From the NCBI GenBank assembly GCA_000611775.1, contig KK106987.1:620001-684000 (forward strand): a stretch of 64,000 nucleotides of DNA, read 5' to 3'. Within the stretch, counting starts at the first letter, position 1; each line of letters opens with the position of its first letter. This document shows positions 21,801 through 31,452 of the stretch, in pieces. The notes below the pieces were generated by a model. It did no database searches. It was not told the DNA's origin and was given only the letters and a program-made list of their open reading frames with translations. The stretch comes from Umbilicaria muhlenbergii. Its lineage: Eukaryota > Ascomycota > Lecanoromycetes > Umbilicariales > Umbilicariaceae. The position numbers and the translations under genes were made by a program.

Positions 21801-23703
21801 CCAGAGCCGCAGACGCATGATCCGGAAACAACCCCGGGGAAGAAAAACTACAATCTCAAAAACAGGCACCACTTCAGCATCCGGGAACATCATGGCTTCA
21901 GCCTGAGCCGTTCACATCGTCGAGCCCCTATTGCACGAGACTGGAGTACTCCAAGAAAGAGGTTCGTCGCAGCTGTAGCTTGTATCAACACGGCTCTGCT
22001 GGGGCTTATTGTAGGGATTTATGCCGGTGAAGTACCCGCGATACAATATGCAATCGTGGACGAGCATCACTACACGATCCTTGGCAATGTTGTTTTCTAC
22101 GCTGGCCTAGCAATACCCACTGCGATCCTGTGGCCCTTACCTTTGCTATACGGAAGAAAGCCTTTCATTTTGGCAGCACTGGCCTTACTCATTCCGCTTC
22201 AGTTCCCTCAGGCGATAGTGGTTGGAACGACTCGGTCACCGTACGTAGCTACGTACCGTACGGGTCTCTTGGTCGCCAGAGCTATCTCGGGCCTGGTCAT
22301 GGGATTTGCTAATATTAATTTCCTTGCTACGCTACTTGATCTCTTCGGCGCTTCCCTACAGAGCGGTAACCCTCATCAAGAGGTCGTCAACGAGAACGAC
22401 GTTCGTCGGCATGGCGGAGGGATGGGTGTTTGGCTTGGTATCTGGACATGGTGTTTCATTGGCTCCATCGGGGTCGGGTTCTTCTTTGGAGCTCTTGTCA
22501 TCAGCGGTGTTAACGTTTCGTGGGGATTTTATATTGCAGTCATTCTGATTGCTATTGCCCTGCTGCTGAACATAATTACTCCCGAGGTCCGCAGATCACC
22601 ATATCGCCGTTCCATGGCCGAAGTCCGGACTGGCAGCGATATCTCAAGGAGAATTGCGCGTGGAGAGGTCAAAATGCACCTTCAATCAACGGGTCCGAAG
22701 TGGTGGTGGGAGGAGGTCATTGCAGGTAACGTGCTCTGCCTGCGCATGTTAAAACAACCGGGTTTCCTTCTACTCGCGTTGTACCTGGGCTGGATCTACG
22801 GCCAGGTTATTCTCGTCATCGTGGTAGGTAATAGTTCCTTCCTTTAGAGAGCATTACTGAGACGCTTAGCTTCTGGGTGCTTTGACCTCCAAATATTATA
22901 GATTCCACCCGCAATACGTCGGCTTGTGTGTGCTCGCCATCTCCATTGGAGCGTTCTTAGCCATTCCCTTTCAGAAGGCGTCCCTGTTCAGCCGGTCACG
23001 GCATCATGCACCCCGAACTGACAGCATGACATTCGAAAAGCGTGTCACTTGGACATCACACCTGGTGAGAAGGGCCATCTTCATGATTGTCCTGCCGTTC
23101 GCGGGGCTGGCGTACACGTTAGCTTCTGGAGGCACACACATCCATTTCATGGTGCCGACTGTGTTCGCGGGCTTGATAGGTTTCTTATCGAATCTGGCGA
23201 TTGCTGAGTGCAATGGCATTATCATGGAGACATACGACACGTCCGATCTTCAGCCCGGTATGACCGGCCGCCCGCGCAAAGTCCTGCCCGAGGAGATTCG
23301 AAAGAAGAGGACCAACTTCTCCGCTTTTCCTCGCGTTAGCGCCGCGTTTGCGATCTCGCAGACCTTCGCATTCATCATTGCCGCCGCAGCAACAGGTACG
23401 GGCGGGGCCATCGAGCGAAGGCTTGGCGCGCAAACGGCGACCGCTGTGGTGGCAGGCATACTGTTGGTACTCACGCTGTTACTGATCGCGGTGCTGACAC
23501 GGTTCAAGTCCGTCCAAGTGGTGCCGACGCAGCGATACGGCACCAACATCCTGTCCGGCCCGGAAGACGAGTGGAAGCCAGTCATCATCGGCAATCCGAG
23601 TGGGAGCACGCGACGGATGAGCTGGCTGGAACTGGGGCGAATGAGCCGGTGGCACGAGATCAGGCGGAGGAACAGGTTGACCGGGCTCGAGCAGCAGCAA
23701 TGA
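18810..23703 (+). CDS. MFS transporter with a giant disordered N-terminal extension
   Basis: Two exons (18810-22823 and 22870-23703, intron 46 nt) code for 1,615 residues. I start at the first in-frame ATG, MEEVARRHEAPLKHPRDTRA. The first 1,050 or so residues are Ser/Thr/Pro/Glu-rich, without membrane segments or a known fold. They carry many S/T-P and R-x-x-S sites, so phospho-regulation is plausible. Residues from about 1,050 form twelve hydrophobic segments, six in each half, typical of the major facilitator superfamily. The closest look is to fungal drug/polyamine permeases (first helix AAVACINTALLGLIVGIYAG, then YGRKPFIL after helix 2). The loop between halves is long and basic (RRSPYRRSMAEVRTGSDISR). 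The substrate cannot be read. An ordinary fungal MFS permease has 450-620 residues, so the tail triples its size. The intron interrupts helix 7. Confidence 0.85.
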
Positions 23704-25032
23704 TGATGCTCGGAGCCGGCTGTCATTGTCCGGCGGTTACATGCCCTACGAGTAATGACGTATCTACCATAGCCGGTCTATGATAATGCCAAATCCATCA
23801 TGCAGCCCCATTCCTCAAACCGGTGTGACTTGTACTGTTGGCCTCGTTTACAGTGACCCCTGGCAAGCATGGCCATCCGTTTGCGTGATGAAGTGTTGGC
23901 CGGCAGGTGAAGGCGAATCCTTGCAGCATGGAGATCAAGGATTCAAGATTGAGTTGGATGACCTGGTCGAACTCAATCCCAGATATTTCAAATCATTGAA
24001 AAGCGGGAAGCTTCGAGTTTCGAGGTTGCAGTTGAGGTAGCACGGGAAGTGCACCGAGGGTAAGGTAGGAAAGCCGGGTGATGGTCTTAGCCCCGGGCGG
24101 GACCGTGGGTCTGACGGTCTTGACGAACCGCCACATTACGGTTGGGCTCGACAATGATGCTCGTCCGGTCACTTTGAAGAGGAAGAACACGATGAAAAGA
24201 GAAGCCGGAAATAACGGCGTGGCGCACGACAGGGTTCAGGAATGGGGTGCAGGAAGGATACCTTCGCAAAGGTAAGGTATTTCAGTAAACGATGGAGACT
24301 GGAGACGAGATCGGATCGGATGAGATCCGATGGAGATTCACGCCGGCACCGTTTTGCCATGCTTTATGTTATAGAGACTGGGTTGCTTTATGAATCATAA
24401 AAATTCGTGGTGCAACCGGAACACTTTTACAGAAGCGCAACGCAATACGGGCCACACAGACAGGCTTTGATCACCGGCAGGCGATGATGGCTTCCAGGCT
24501 GACCGATCCGCTATCTACTACGTATTGCAAATACCGGCGCATGCTTGCCTGTTCAGGGTCAGCGTGGGCGAGGAAGCCTGGCAGCAGCGACCGAGGAGCC
24601 GCCTCCCGAGCATGCCAAGAATGCAAAGACAGGCATGAATTAAGGCCCTCCGTCCTTGGGATCATCTCCACGCACTCGGCTTGTTTCAACGGTCCCACAT
24701 ATGCACACATGGACTCAGCATTTAATATTCGCACTCTGCGTCTGCTCTCTTCTCCTTATGTCATCTGCAATGTTTCAGAGCCCACAGTTTCGGTGCCTCT
24801 CTTGACAGCTGCTCGGTGTAACCCTATGCCTGCTATGTGGCATTTGGGCTAGGCCTTGGTACGCGCCTGCCAACCGCGCTGAAGAACTACCCGAGATAAC
24901 ACTCCCAATGTGATGATAATTATTGCCTTCTGTCGTGGATATCTCCTCTGATCATCTTTCTCCATGTTCGCGGGCTTTTCCTTCGCTTGTTCATTGCAGC
25001 ATCGCCTATGCTCTTGAGGGTGCGATTCGGAC
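23704..25032. other. Intergenic region
   Basis: This 1.3-kb region follows the MFS gene. Several frames of 60-120 codons overlap on both strands, but none has a family signature or splice-consistent continuation. A small palindrome-like segment (GATCGGATCGG with GAGATCCGAT) lies near 24310-24332. The 5' leader of the next gene is at the right end. Confidence 0.45.
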
Positions 25033-25671
25033 ATGTCGAACGAGACTTCACCGGTTGCTCCAGGAGCTGCATCGTTCCTATCAGATAGACGCTACACGGA
25101 CTCATGGACCCCACGCATCTCTGTTGCGGGATTGCCGCACAACTTCGAGCCGCAAAATCTCCAAAGTCAAGAGCCATCTCCCTGTTCAGACGGCATATCG
25201 CTTCTGGGTGCTCCTGAACATTCTCTTCAATCCGGAGCTACCACTCTCTCGCACCACCAATGCACATCCGCCCAGTTGATAAGATTATCGGCCCTTGTAG
25301 AGGACATGCTGTCCGGTGAAAGCCAATGCTACAGAACACACGCTGCCTCATTGATGGACATTCAGTCCTCATATTCTTCTAGAGAGCTCGCATCATACAA
25401 CAAGGTACATTCAAACCCCTTACATGACTCGACAGAATACTTCACCATGGCCGCGTTGCCGTCGGCTTCATCATCGGCAGCAGATGATAGCGGCTACGAT
25501 TCGGCCTCTGACGCACCGCCGTATGATTCCGCTTGCCTGACCGACGGAAGGATCAGACGTAACATATCAACAATGATCTCGTCTGCAGCCTCACACACAT
25601 GTGTCATGAAGCCAATTCGAATGCGAAAGAGAGAGAAGAGGAGGAATCTGGAGAAGGCTCACCAACCATGA
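25033..25671 (+). CDS. Hypothetical protein
   Basis: A single open frame of 212 codons runs from ATG (MSNETSPVAPGAASFLSDRR). It is Ser-rich and largely disordered, with a possible short helix at residues 83-105 (AQLIRLSALVEDMLSGESQC), an acidic Ser/Asp stretch (SSSAADDSGYDSASDAPPYD) and a basic end (MRKREKRRNLEK) that could be a nuclear localisation signal. I do not recognise a family. The codon use and composition resemble the disordered parts of neighbouring genes, which supports a real gene, but it may contain an unrecognised intron or be lineage-specific. Confidence 0.5.
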   Translation: MSNETSPVAPGAASFLSDRRYTDSWTPRISVAGLPHNFEPQNLQSQEPSPCSDGISLLGAPEHSLQSGATTLSHHQCTSAQLIRLSALVEDMLSGESQCYRTHAASLMDIQSSYSSRELASYNKVHSNPLHDSTEYFTMAALPSASSSAADDSGYDSASDAPPYDSACLTDGRIRRNISTMISSAASHTCVMKPIRMRKREKRRNLEKAHQP

Positions 25672-26264
25672 CAAGATGGCTGAGCTTGGATACGATACCT
25701 CTCTTGAAGAAATATGCTATTATGTCTGTATGCACATTGGGAAAATTCGTCTTTGCCGAGACCAATGTGGGATCGCAGGTACTTGGGAGCTTGGACAGGG
25801 GATACTAGGGCTTGAGCACGCGGGGACATGAAGTGCCACGCATTTTCCTTGGATTACACCTAGCCGTTCACTTTGCCACTCTGCAAGCCGATTTCCGCTT
25901 TATGAGATATATCGGAGGAGCTGAACAAGGTACACAGAACTTTGGCCTCGAAGGAAAAGGAGTCCCAGGAATAATGCGAAAAATCCAACGAGTTCTGAAT
26001 TATCACCAAGATTTTCTGCCTTAGCCTGCCTTGACTTCTTGTGAGAGACATGCCTAGTTCATAGAATAGCGAGAGCTGCGGTAATGTTGCTCTCGCCCGA
26101 CACACGTGTTTCTACCCTTGATTTCTGGCAAGCCCTGGATTAAGGCTTAGCTCACTTGACGCTTACCAAGCAATTGAACTGCCCTTTCGTACTTGACTCG
26201 TACCTCGGGAAGCTTGTACCGTTAACAACCTCAACCATGCGTGTACCTTTGCCTCAGTAACAGA
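25672..26264. other. Intergenic region
   Basis: This 593-bp stretch lies between the orphan gene and the next plus-strand gene. It has no convincing coding frame. An upstream ATG at 26236 opens only seven codons before TAA, a possible tiny upstream ORF in the leader of the next gene. Confidence 0.5.
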
Positions 26265-27304
26265 ATGGCAGCCATCAGAGCTGCCGCCGCTACTACCGCT
26301 TCCATCACTCCCCGCAGCCAGATCGCTGGCCGGGCCGTCCACATCAAAATCCACCCACGCCCTCGCAACATTTCCGAAAGCCGGCAGATCTTGCGCGTGC
26401 TAGAGCGTTATGGCGAGGTAGTCATGTACAAGCATCTCAAGGTACGGCCCGCTGTTCAGTCCCATGGCTCTCTTCTTCCTCCAGCGGTCTGGTTGGTCTT
26501 CAATTGCTGAGTGTTGGTGCTGGTAAAGACGCATGTAGGCTGATCGAAGGGATCATTATCGGTGGGATACAGTACGAACCACAAGCCCCGGCGCCCAATA
26601 CCGCGCTAGCGATCTATCAGTATGGGAAAGCAGCTTCGGATCTGCTGGATGCGAGTCCAATTCGGTTCGTCCTCGAGGTAGACGCTCGAGGGGATGCGGT
26701 GGCGCCGGCGCATGGTCTAGGGATGACCCAGCAAGCGGAAGACGTGCCGGTGAGGGAGGTGGAAAAAGACGGCGCCGAGGTCGCGCTCGAAGACCCGGAG
26801 AGAAGAAAGGGCGTACCTGAGACAGAAGAGACTACGGAAAGCTCTGAATGGGGCTTTATGGCAAGGTATCCACCGCGTTCTGCAGATTCAAAGACGGAAG
26901 GAGATAAAGCCAAGGAGGCCCATTCACAAGCCACGCCGCCGACGGAGCCAGAAACCCCACACCTTCCTCCGCCGAACGCAGAACCTCCTCCCCACCACGT
27001 CCTCCGACACCGCGAATTCCAACTCACCATCTCCCGCTCCCATCTCAACCACCAAGCCTACATCGAGCGCCAAGCCTACTACGGCCCCTTCACCCCCGAC
27101 ACGCGATCGATCATGGCCGAGGACCTGGAGAGCCGCGTGCCGCTGAAAGGGCTGGCGGACTGTAAGCTGGGCAAGGAGGAGGTGCCCTTGCGGATTCGGC
27201 AGAAGCGAAAGGAAAAGGATGTGGAGAGGGGGTGGGTAGGCTTGAAGGGGTTATGGGAGATGGGTCAGAGGGAGAAGCAGCGCGTTGAGACGCCTGGGAA
27301 GTGA
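26265..27304 (+). CDS. Probable mitochondrial RNA-binding-like protein (RRM-type fold)
   Basis: Two exons (26265-26441 and 26573-27304, intron 131 nt) code for 302 residues. The first 25 residues (MAAIRAAAATTASITPRSQI) are Ala/Arg/Ser/Thr-rich without acids, as in mitochondrial presequences. Next comes a segment shaped like an RRM: VHIKIHPRPRNISESRQILR, VLERYGEVVMYKHLKYEPQA, LAIYQYGKAASDLLDASPIR and FVLEVD, giving beta-alpha-beta-beta-alpha-beta order. The classical RNP aromatic motifs are weak, so RNA binding is inference. A charged linker and a C-terminal helical region (FQLTISRSHLNHQAYIERQA and an Arg/Lys-rich end) follow. The exon join at HLK|YEPQ is supported by a GTACGG donor and an ATACAG acceptor. 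I do not know the exact family. Confidence 0.65.
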
Positions 27305-27670
27305 GGCGGGCCATGCCGGGTTTCCAGTGGCCGTCCATAGTTGGGTGGCCACTTCATCTGATGACGCCGGTTGGAAAGGAGATGTCCTTTTGAGGTGATA
27401 TACCCAAATCGTCTACCATGTGCTTCTCGACCCTAGTGGCCAGCTTGACGCTGCAGGGAGACGGATCTATAGAGCCGTGTCCCCCCAATAACTCCGACAG
27501 GAACGACTACTCCGTAATTAATCCTCTTTAGCTAGTAGGCATGATGCGCAACAGCATCGAACACCAACGCGAAATCTATTACGACGTAAATCGGACAGCA
27601 AACAGTTCATATACTTCTATCTTCTATAGACCGCTAGAACCTCGAGAGCATCCATGCCAGCCGCCTCGTC
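27305..27670. other. Short convergent intergenic region
   Basis: This 366-bp stretch lies between two convergent genes and should contain both 3' UTRs. I see no gene or repeat. Confidence 0.6.
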
Positions 27671-29725
27671 TCACGGACTCCGACTCCCCAAGCCCAGCCC
27701 CCGAACAAACCTCACCTCATCCGCCTGCCTCTCCAAAGCCCTCCTCATAGTCTGCCCATAAATCCTCTCCTCCCTCTCCCTCACCCTCTCCTCCACCGAC
27801 TCGGCCAACCCCTCGAAATCATCCGCCCCAAACGCCGCTCCATTCCGAAACCCCAGCAGCCCGAGCCTCTCCCCCGTCCACACAAGCATGTCCTCGCTGT
27901 TCGCATGGGTCGTGCCGCTAATGTTGGACTTCGTCGGCAAGATCTTCCTCGCCACGTCCCCCGTTCCCGTTTCCAGGTTCGAGGTGTGGAATAAGCCTCG
28001 CGGTTCGTGCTGGTGGTATTTGTTGATGTTCCAGCGACGGACGAGTGCAGAGCCGTCCCGTTCGACCCATTTGATCATGCCGTCGCTGTCGGAGAAGACG
28101 AGCCGTGTACCGTGCGTGGCTACCGAGAGGAGCTTCGATCTAGATGCGCTGACGCGGTTTTTGAAGGTGGAGGTTTGCGATTGGCCTGGCGGAGACGGTG
28201 TCGATGAATATGCTGGGGATGGTGCGGGTTCGTAGTTGGAGAGGCCGTACAGCTCCAGGGAGCCCTTGCCGTTGTATTCGCCGCATGCGATCAGGGTGTT
28301 GCCGGGAAGTGACTTCGCTTCGCGGGCTGCGTACGCCGAGAGCTGGTTCTTCTGCATGAGATCGCGTTCGAGCGATGCGAAGGGATAGGGGAGGGACGTC
28401 ATGCTGCAGAGGCGGGCGCCGGAGTGGATGGTGTTTCGGAGTTTGGGGAAGGATCTCCGGTCGTAGGTTAGAATGCTGGGGAAGCGGCCTGCTACGTGGA
28501 TCTCCCCTTCGTTGCTGTGGTGGCCACCAGCAGAAGACGTGTGAACGATAGAGAGAGGGCCAGAGTGAACGAGCGGAGCGCGCTTCGACGGTTGGTCACC
28601 TGAAAGGAGCCGGTGAAAGTCGTTTTGATGTTTTGGAGATGTGGGGAACGTTGCTGTCCTGTCTAATCGCTCAACCCCTGAACAGCCTAAAGACTGGGTG
28701 TTGTGTGCAAGGCGGAAGTCTTTTATGTGTATGGTGCAAGATGTTCCAACAGTCAGTGGCACCGGCTGCACAATCTCGGACAGTGCGGAGATATGGAAGG
28801 GGTATTTCGAATGTGAGACGACTTGCAGCGTATTGAGATCCACCTCGTTCAAAACACTTTGCATAGCGAAGTATGCTTTGTTCGAAGTGTTATCGACGCT
28901 GACACACTCTACTACTCCGGCGCCTTCAATCTCCGTGTTGTGCACAGCTGAATTGTGCCGAGTGTTGCTGTTCGGGTCATGGGCGGACAGGAGCCCTGGG
29001 CGCGACCTTGCTAGAATTCCGCCTGGCTTTGTCCCAGACATAGCGTCTGTAGCTCCAATGTTCCATAAGCAGATGCTGCCGTCGTCTAGTGGTGCCACTA
29101 CTTTGCTCTCGTTGTTGCCTGTCAGTAGACCGAAACCGCGCACTTCGCGTTTCTCTCCTGGACCATTGATACCGCCAATCGGCTGCTGCAGCCAATCCAG
29201 CGATATAGGGGCGTGCCTGCTGATGTATTCGCCATACCAGTCTACATCCTCTGTGGGATACGAGGGATCCCAATTCGCCATTGCTCTTGCATGCTCGCCG
29301 TCGCTATCAACCGATAGCCTGCTTTCCGTTGTAGACGCGCTGTTCAACTGCAAACCCGAATTTTCGCCGATAGGCGTGCCGAGCATATCAATCTCTCCAT
29401 GAATGGGGGGTAGCCTTGCTACGGCCCTCCTCAGATCGAAGACTCGAGGTTCTGTTATGGGTATGGGTACGTTGGTAATTAAATCTCGGCGTCGACGAGA
29501 GATTTCCGAGTGTGAGTTCTCAAAGCACAGTGTCTTCCATAGCTCATTATCGCGAGTGATCTTGTACAGACGTTTCGACACAAGGTGAAGACGGACGATG
29601 TCGCGTGCTTCGAGGACTAAACCTGTTATAAGCCGAACTGCACCAAGACACTGCATGGGGCCCTTACATTTGGCTATGTGGATGATGAGCTCTGCCGGAA
29701 GCTGGTCCATCGAGACTCGGTGCAT
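27671..29725 (-). CDS. F-box protein with WD/beta-propeller-like body
   Basis: Two exons (29725-29668 and 29622-27671) code for 669 residues once a 45-nt intron (29667-29623) is removed. The splice gives DQLPAELIIHIAKCL followed by VLEARDIVRLHLVSKRLYKI and TRDNELWKTLCFE, a full F-box. Without splicing, 15 extra residues split the domain. The body has blade-like segments (SKVVAPLDDGSICLWNI, GVVECVSVDNTSNKAYFAMQ, LSVATHGTRLVFSDSDGMIK, NSEDMLVWTGERLGLLGF), fitting a degenerate WD40 propeller that would hold the substrate of an SCF ubiquitin ligase. The C-terminus is a charged helix. The target is unknown. It is divergent from the quinone oxidoreductase with only 234 bp between starts. Confidence 0.8.
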   Translation of the reverse strand: MHRVSMDQLPAELIIHIAKCKGPMQCLGAVRLITGLVLEARDIVRLHLVSKRLYKITRDNELWKTLCFENSHSEISRRRRDLITNVPIPITEPRVFDLRRAVARLPPIHGEIDMLGTPIGENSGLQLNSASTTESRLSVDSDGEHARAMANWDPSYPTEDVDWYGEYISRHAPISLDWLQQPIGGINGPGEKREVRGFGLLTGNNESKVVAPLDDGSICLWNIGATDAMSGTKPGGILARSRPGLLSAHDPNSNTRHNSAVHNTEIEGAGVVECVSVDNTSNKAYFAMQSVLNEVDLNTLQVVSHSKYPFHISALSEIVQPVPLTVGTSCTIHIKDFRLAHNTQSLGCSGVERLDRTATFPTSPKHQNDFHRLLSGDQPSKRAPLVHSGPLSIVHTSSAGGHHSNEGEIHVAGRFPSILTYDRRSFPKLRNTIHSGARLCSMTSLPYPFASLERDLMQKNQLSAYAAREAKSLPGNTLIACGEYNGKGSLELYGLSNYEPAPSPAYSSTPSPPGQSQTSTFKNRVSASRSKLLSVATHGTRLVFSDSDGMIKWVERDGSALVRRWNINKYHQHEPRGLFHTSNLETGTGDVARKILPTKSNISGTTHANSEDMLVWTGERLGLLGFRNGAAFGADDFEGLAESVEERVREREERIYGQTMRRALERQADEVRFVRGLGLGSRSP

Positions 29726-29959
29726 GGTCGATACAATAATGCAGGAAGAGGGAGCCGTGAGAGCTCCACCATGGTCATGGTTCTATCGCCAACGAGGCTT
29801 GTGAAACATATCCGATAAGGGTCACGTGCTGATACGGGAGGACCTCGGCTTGTTCCCTCCCCCACGGGGTAGTTCAAGAAGAGCGTCCGCTTCCTCCGTG
29901 CGATTATTTCGTGTCATCTTGAAGATTTGAGACTACGGCATCGGAAGCAATTGTTCAAG
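29726..29959. promoter_or_regulatory. Compact bidirectional promoter
   Basis: Only 234 bp separate the starts of the F-box gene (minus) and the quinone oxidoreductase gene (plus), so the two promoters must overlap. I cannot point to a specific factor site. Confidence 0.6.
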
Positions 29960-31036
29960 ATGCGTGCCATCCAAGTGAAAGAATACGTGACGGTACCATG
30001 ACCCCCTCACCTCCCCACCACTTCATCTTGTAGTCCCAGCTAACAAATCAAAAAGGGTCCACAGGACCTGACCGTAAACACATTCCCCACTCCCACTCCA
30101 GATCCCTCCCAATATCTGATCGCCATCCACGCCACCGCAACCAATTTCTTTGATCTCCTCCAAATCCGGGGTAAATACCAACATCAACCACCTCTGCCAT
30201 GGATTTCCGGCTCTGAGTTCGCCGGTGTTGTGCTCTCTGTCCCCTCCAACAAGGCTCGGCCCCCGAAGTTCAATGTCGGCGACAAGGTCTTCGGTGCCAG
30301 TCAAGGCGGCTATGCGACGCATATCTGCGCGAAGGAGGCCGCGCTCTTACCCGTGCCCAAAGGCTGGGATTTCCTCAGTGCTGCGGGGCTGATGGTCACG
30401 GCGCCGACCGCTTATGGTGCATTGGTGACAAGGGCCGGGGTCAAGAAAGGAGACCATGTCCTTGTGCATGCTGCTGCTGGAGGGGTCGGGTTAGCGGCCG
30501 TGCAGGTAGCAAAAGCGTACGGAGCGACGGTTATAGCGACGGCGGGGTCTGCCAGGAAATTGGAAGTCGCAAAGGATTACGGAGCTGATTATGGGATTGA
30601 TTATAACAAGAGTGGATGGGAAGAGGACGTAAAGAAGCTTACGCCTGGCGGCAAGGGAGTAGACATAGTCTTCGACCCCGTTGGCATGGTGAATTCAAGT
30701 TTGAAGTGTACGGCATGGAATGGACGGATCGTCGTCATCGGCTTTGCAGCGGGCAGCATAGAGAAAGTGGCCATGAACCGGGTATTGTTGAAGAACGTCA
30801 GCTTGGTTGGCCTCCACTGGGGCAAATATACGACCGAGGAGCCCGAGACCGTGGGTGTGGTTTGGGGAGGGTTATTCAAGCTGATGGATGAAGGCAAATT
30901 CAGAGGCACTGTGTATACAGACAAGGAGTTCGTAGGATTGGAGAGTGTGGGGAACGCTTTGGGCATGCTCGGACGGCGAGAGACGTGGGGCAAGGTGGTG
31001 GTAAAGGTTCCCCAGGAGAGCGAGAGCAAAATGTAA
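29960..31036 (+). CDS. Quinone oxidoreductase-like (zinc-free MDR family)
   Basis: This is an NADPH-dependent quinone reductase or enoyl reductase of the zeta-crystallin group. Exon 1 is 33 nt (29960-29992, MRAIQVKEYVT). Exon 2 is 30056-31036, after a 63-nt intron with branch site GCTAAC. The 337 residues hold the GroES-like half (ATNFFDLLQIRGKY, PWISGSEFAGVV, VGDKVFGASQGGYATH) and the nucleotide-binding half with VHAAAGGVGLAAVQVAKAYG, the Rossmann turn, and ATAGSARKLEVAKDYGADYG. Zinc ligands of alcohol dehydrogenases are absent. Length matches the family. The true substrate is unknown. There is no targeting signal, so it is likely cytosolic. Confidence 0.92.
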
Positions 31037-31452
31037 ATACACAGCCAATCTGTATCCCCGTGTTGTTATCAAGGACAGTATTCAGATCTTTTCATTTGAT
31101 TTCTCGTATATACGGAACACTGAGCACTGTTTTCGAAGTCGTTACTTCGCAAATCTTGAACGTTGGAGGCTTCGCTCTTCCGGTAGGGCCCCAGTGGCAG
31201 CCGCACTATTGAACTCATGGCAGGTCACAGCTCCACTTGAGGGTGCCTCGATAGTCCAACAACTGAAAAGGATCTCGGACTTAGTCCATGTGCGCAGACG
31301 TTAGAATGCATTAAAGGCATTGAGGTTCGCCGTTTAGTGTTGCTAGAAAACACTAGCACTGTAAACTTGCTGCTAAGGGTTCCCTCAATCTTTCCTTCCG
31401 GGACTCCCAGTTGATACGATAGTGCGTCTAGTGTTTATGGGCGATAGATACA
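31037..31452. other. Convergent intergenic region
   Basis: This 416-bp stretch holds the 3' UTRs of the quinone oxidoreductase and the MFS gene. I see no gene. A 12-bp inverted repeat, CTAGTGTTTTCT-like around 31340-31360, could form a small hairpin. Confidence 0.5.
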
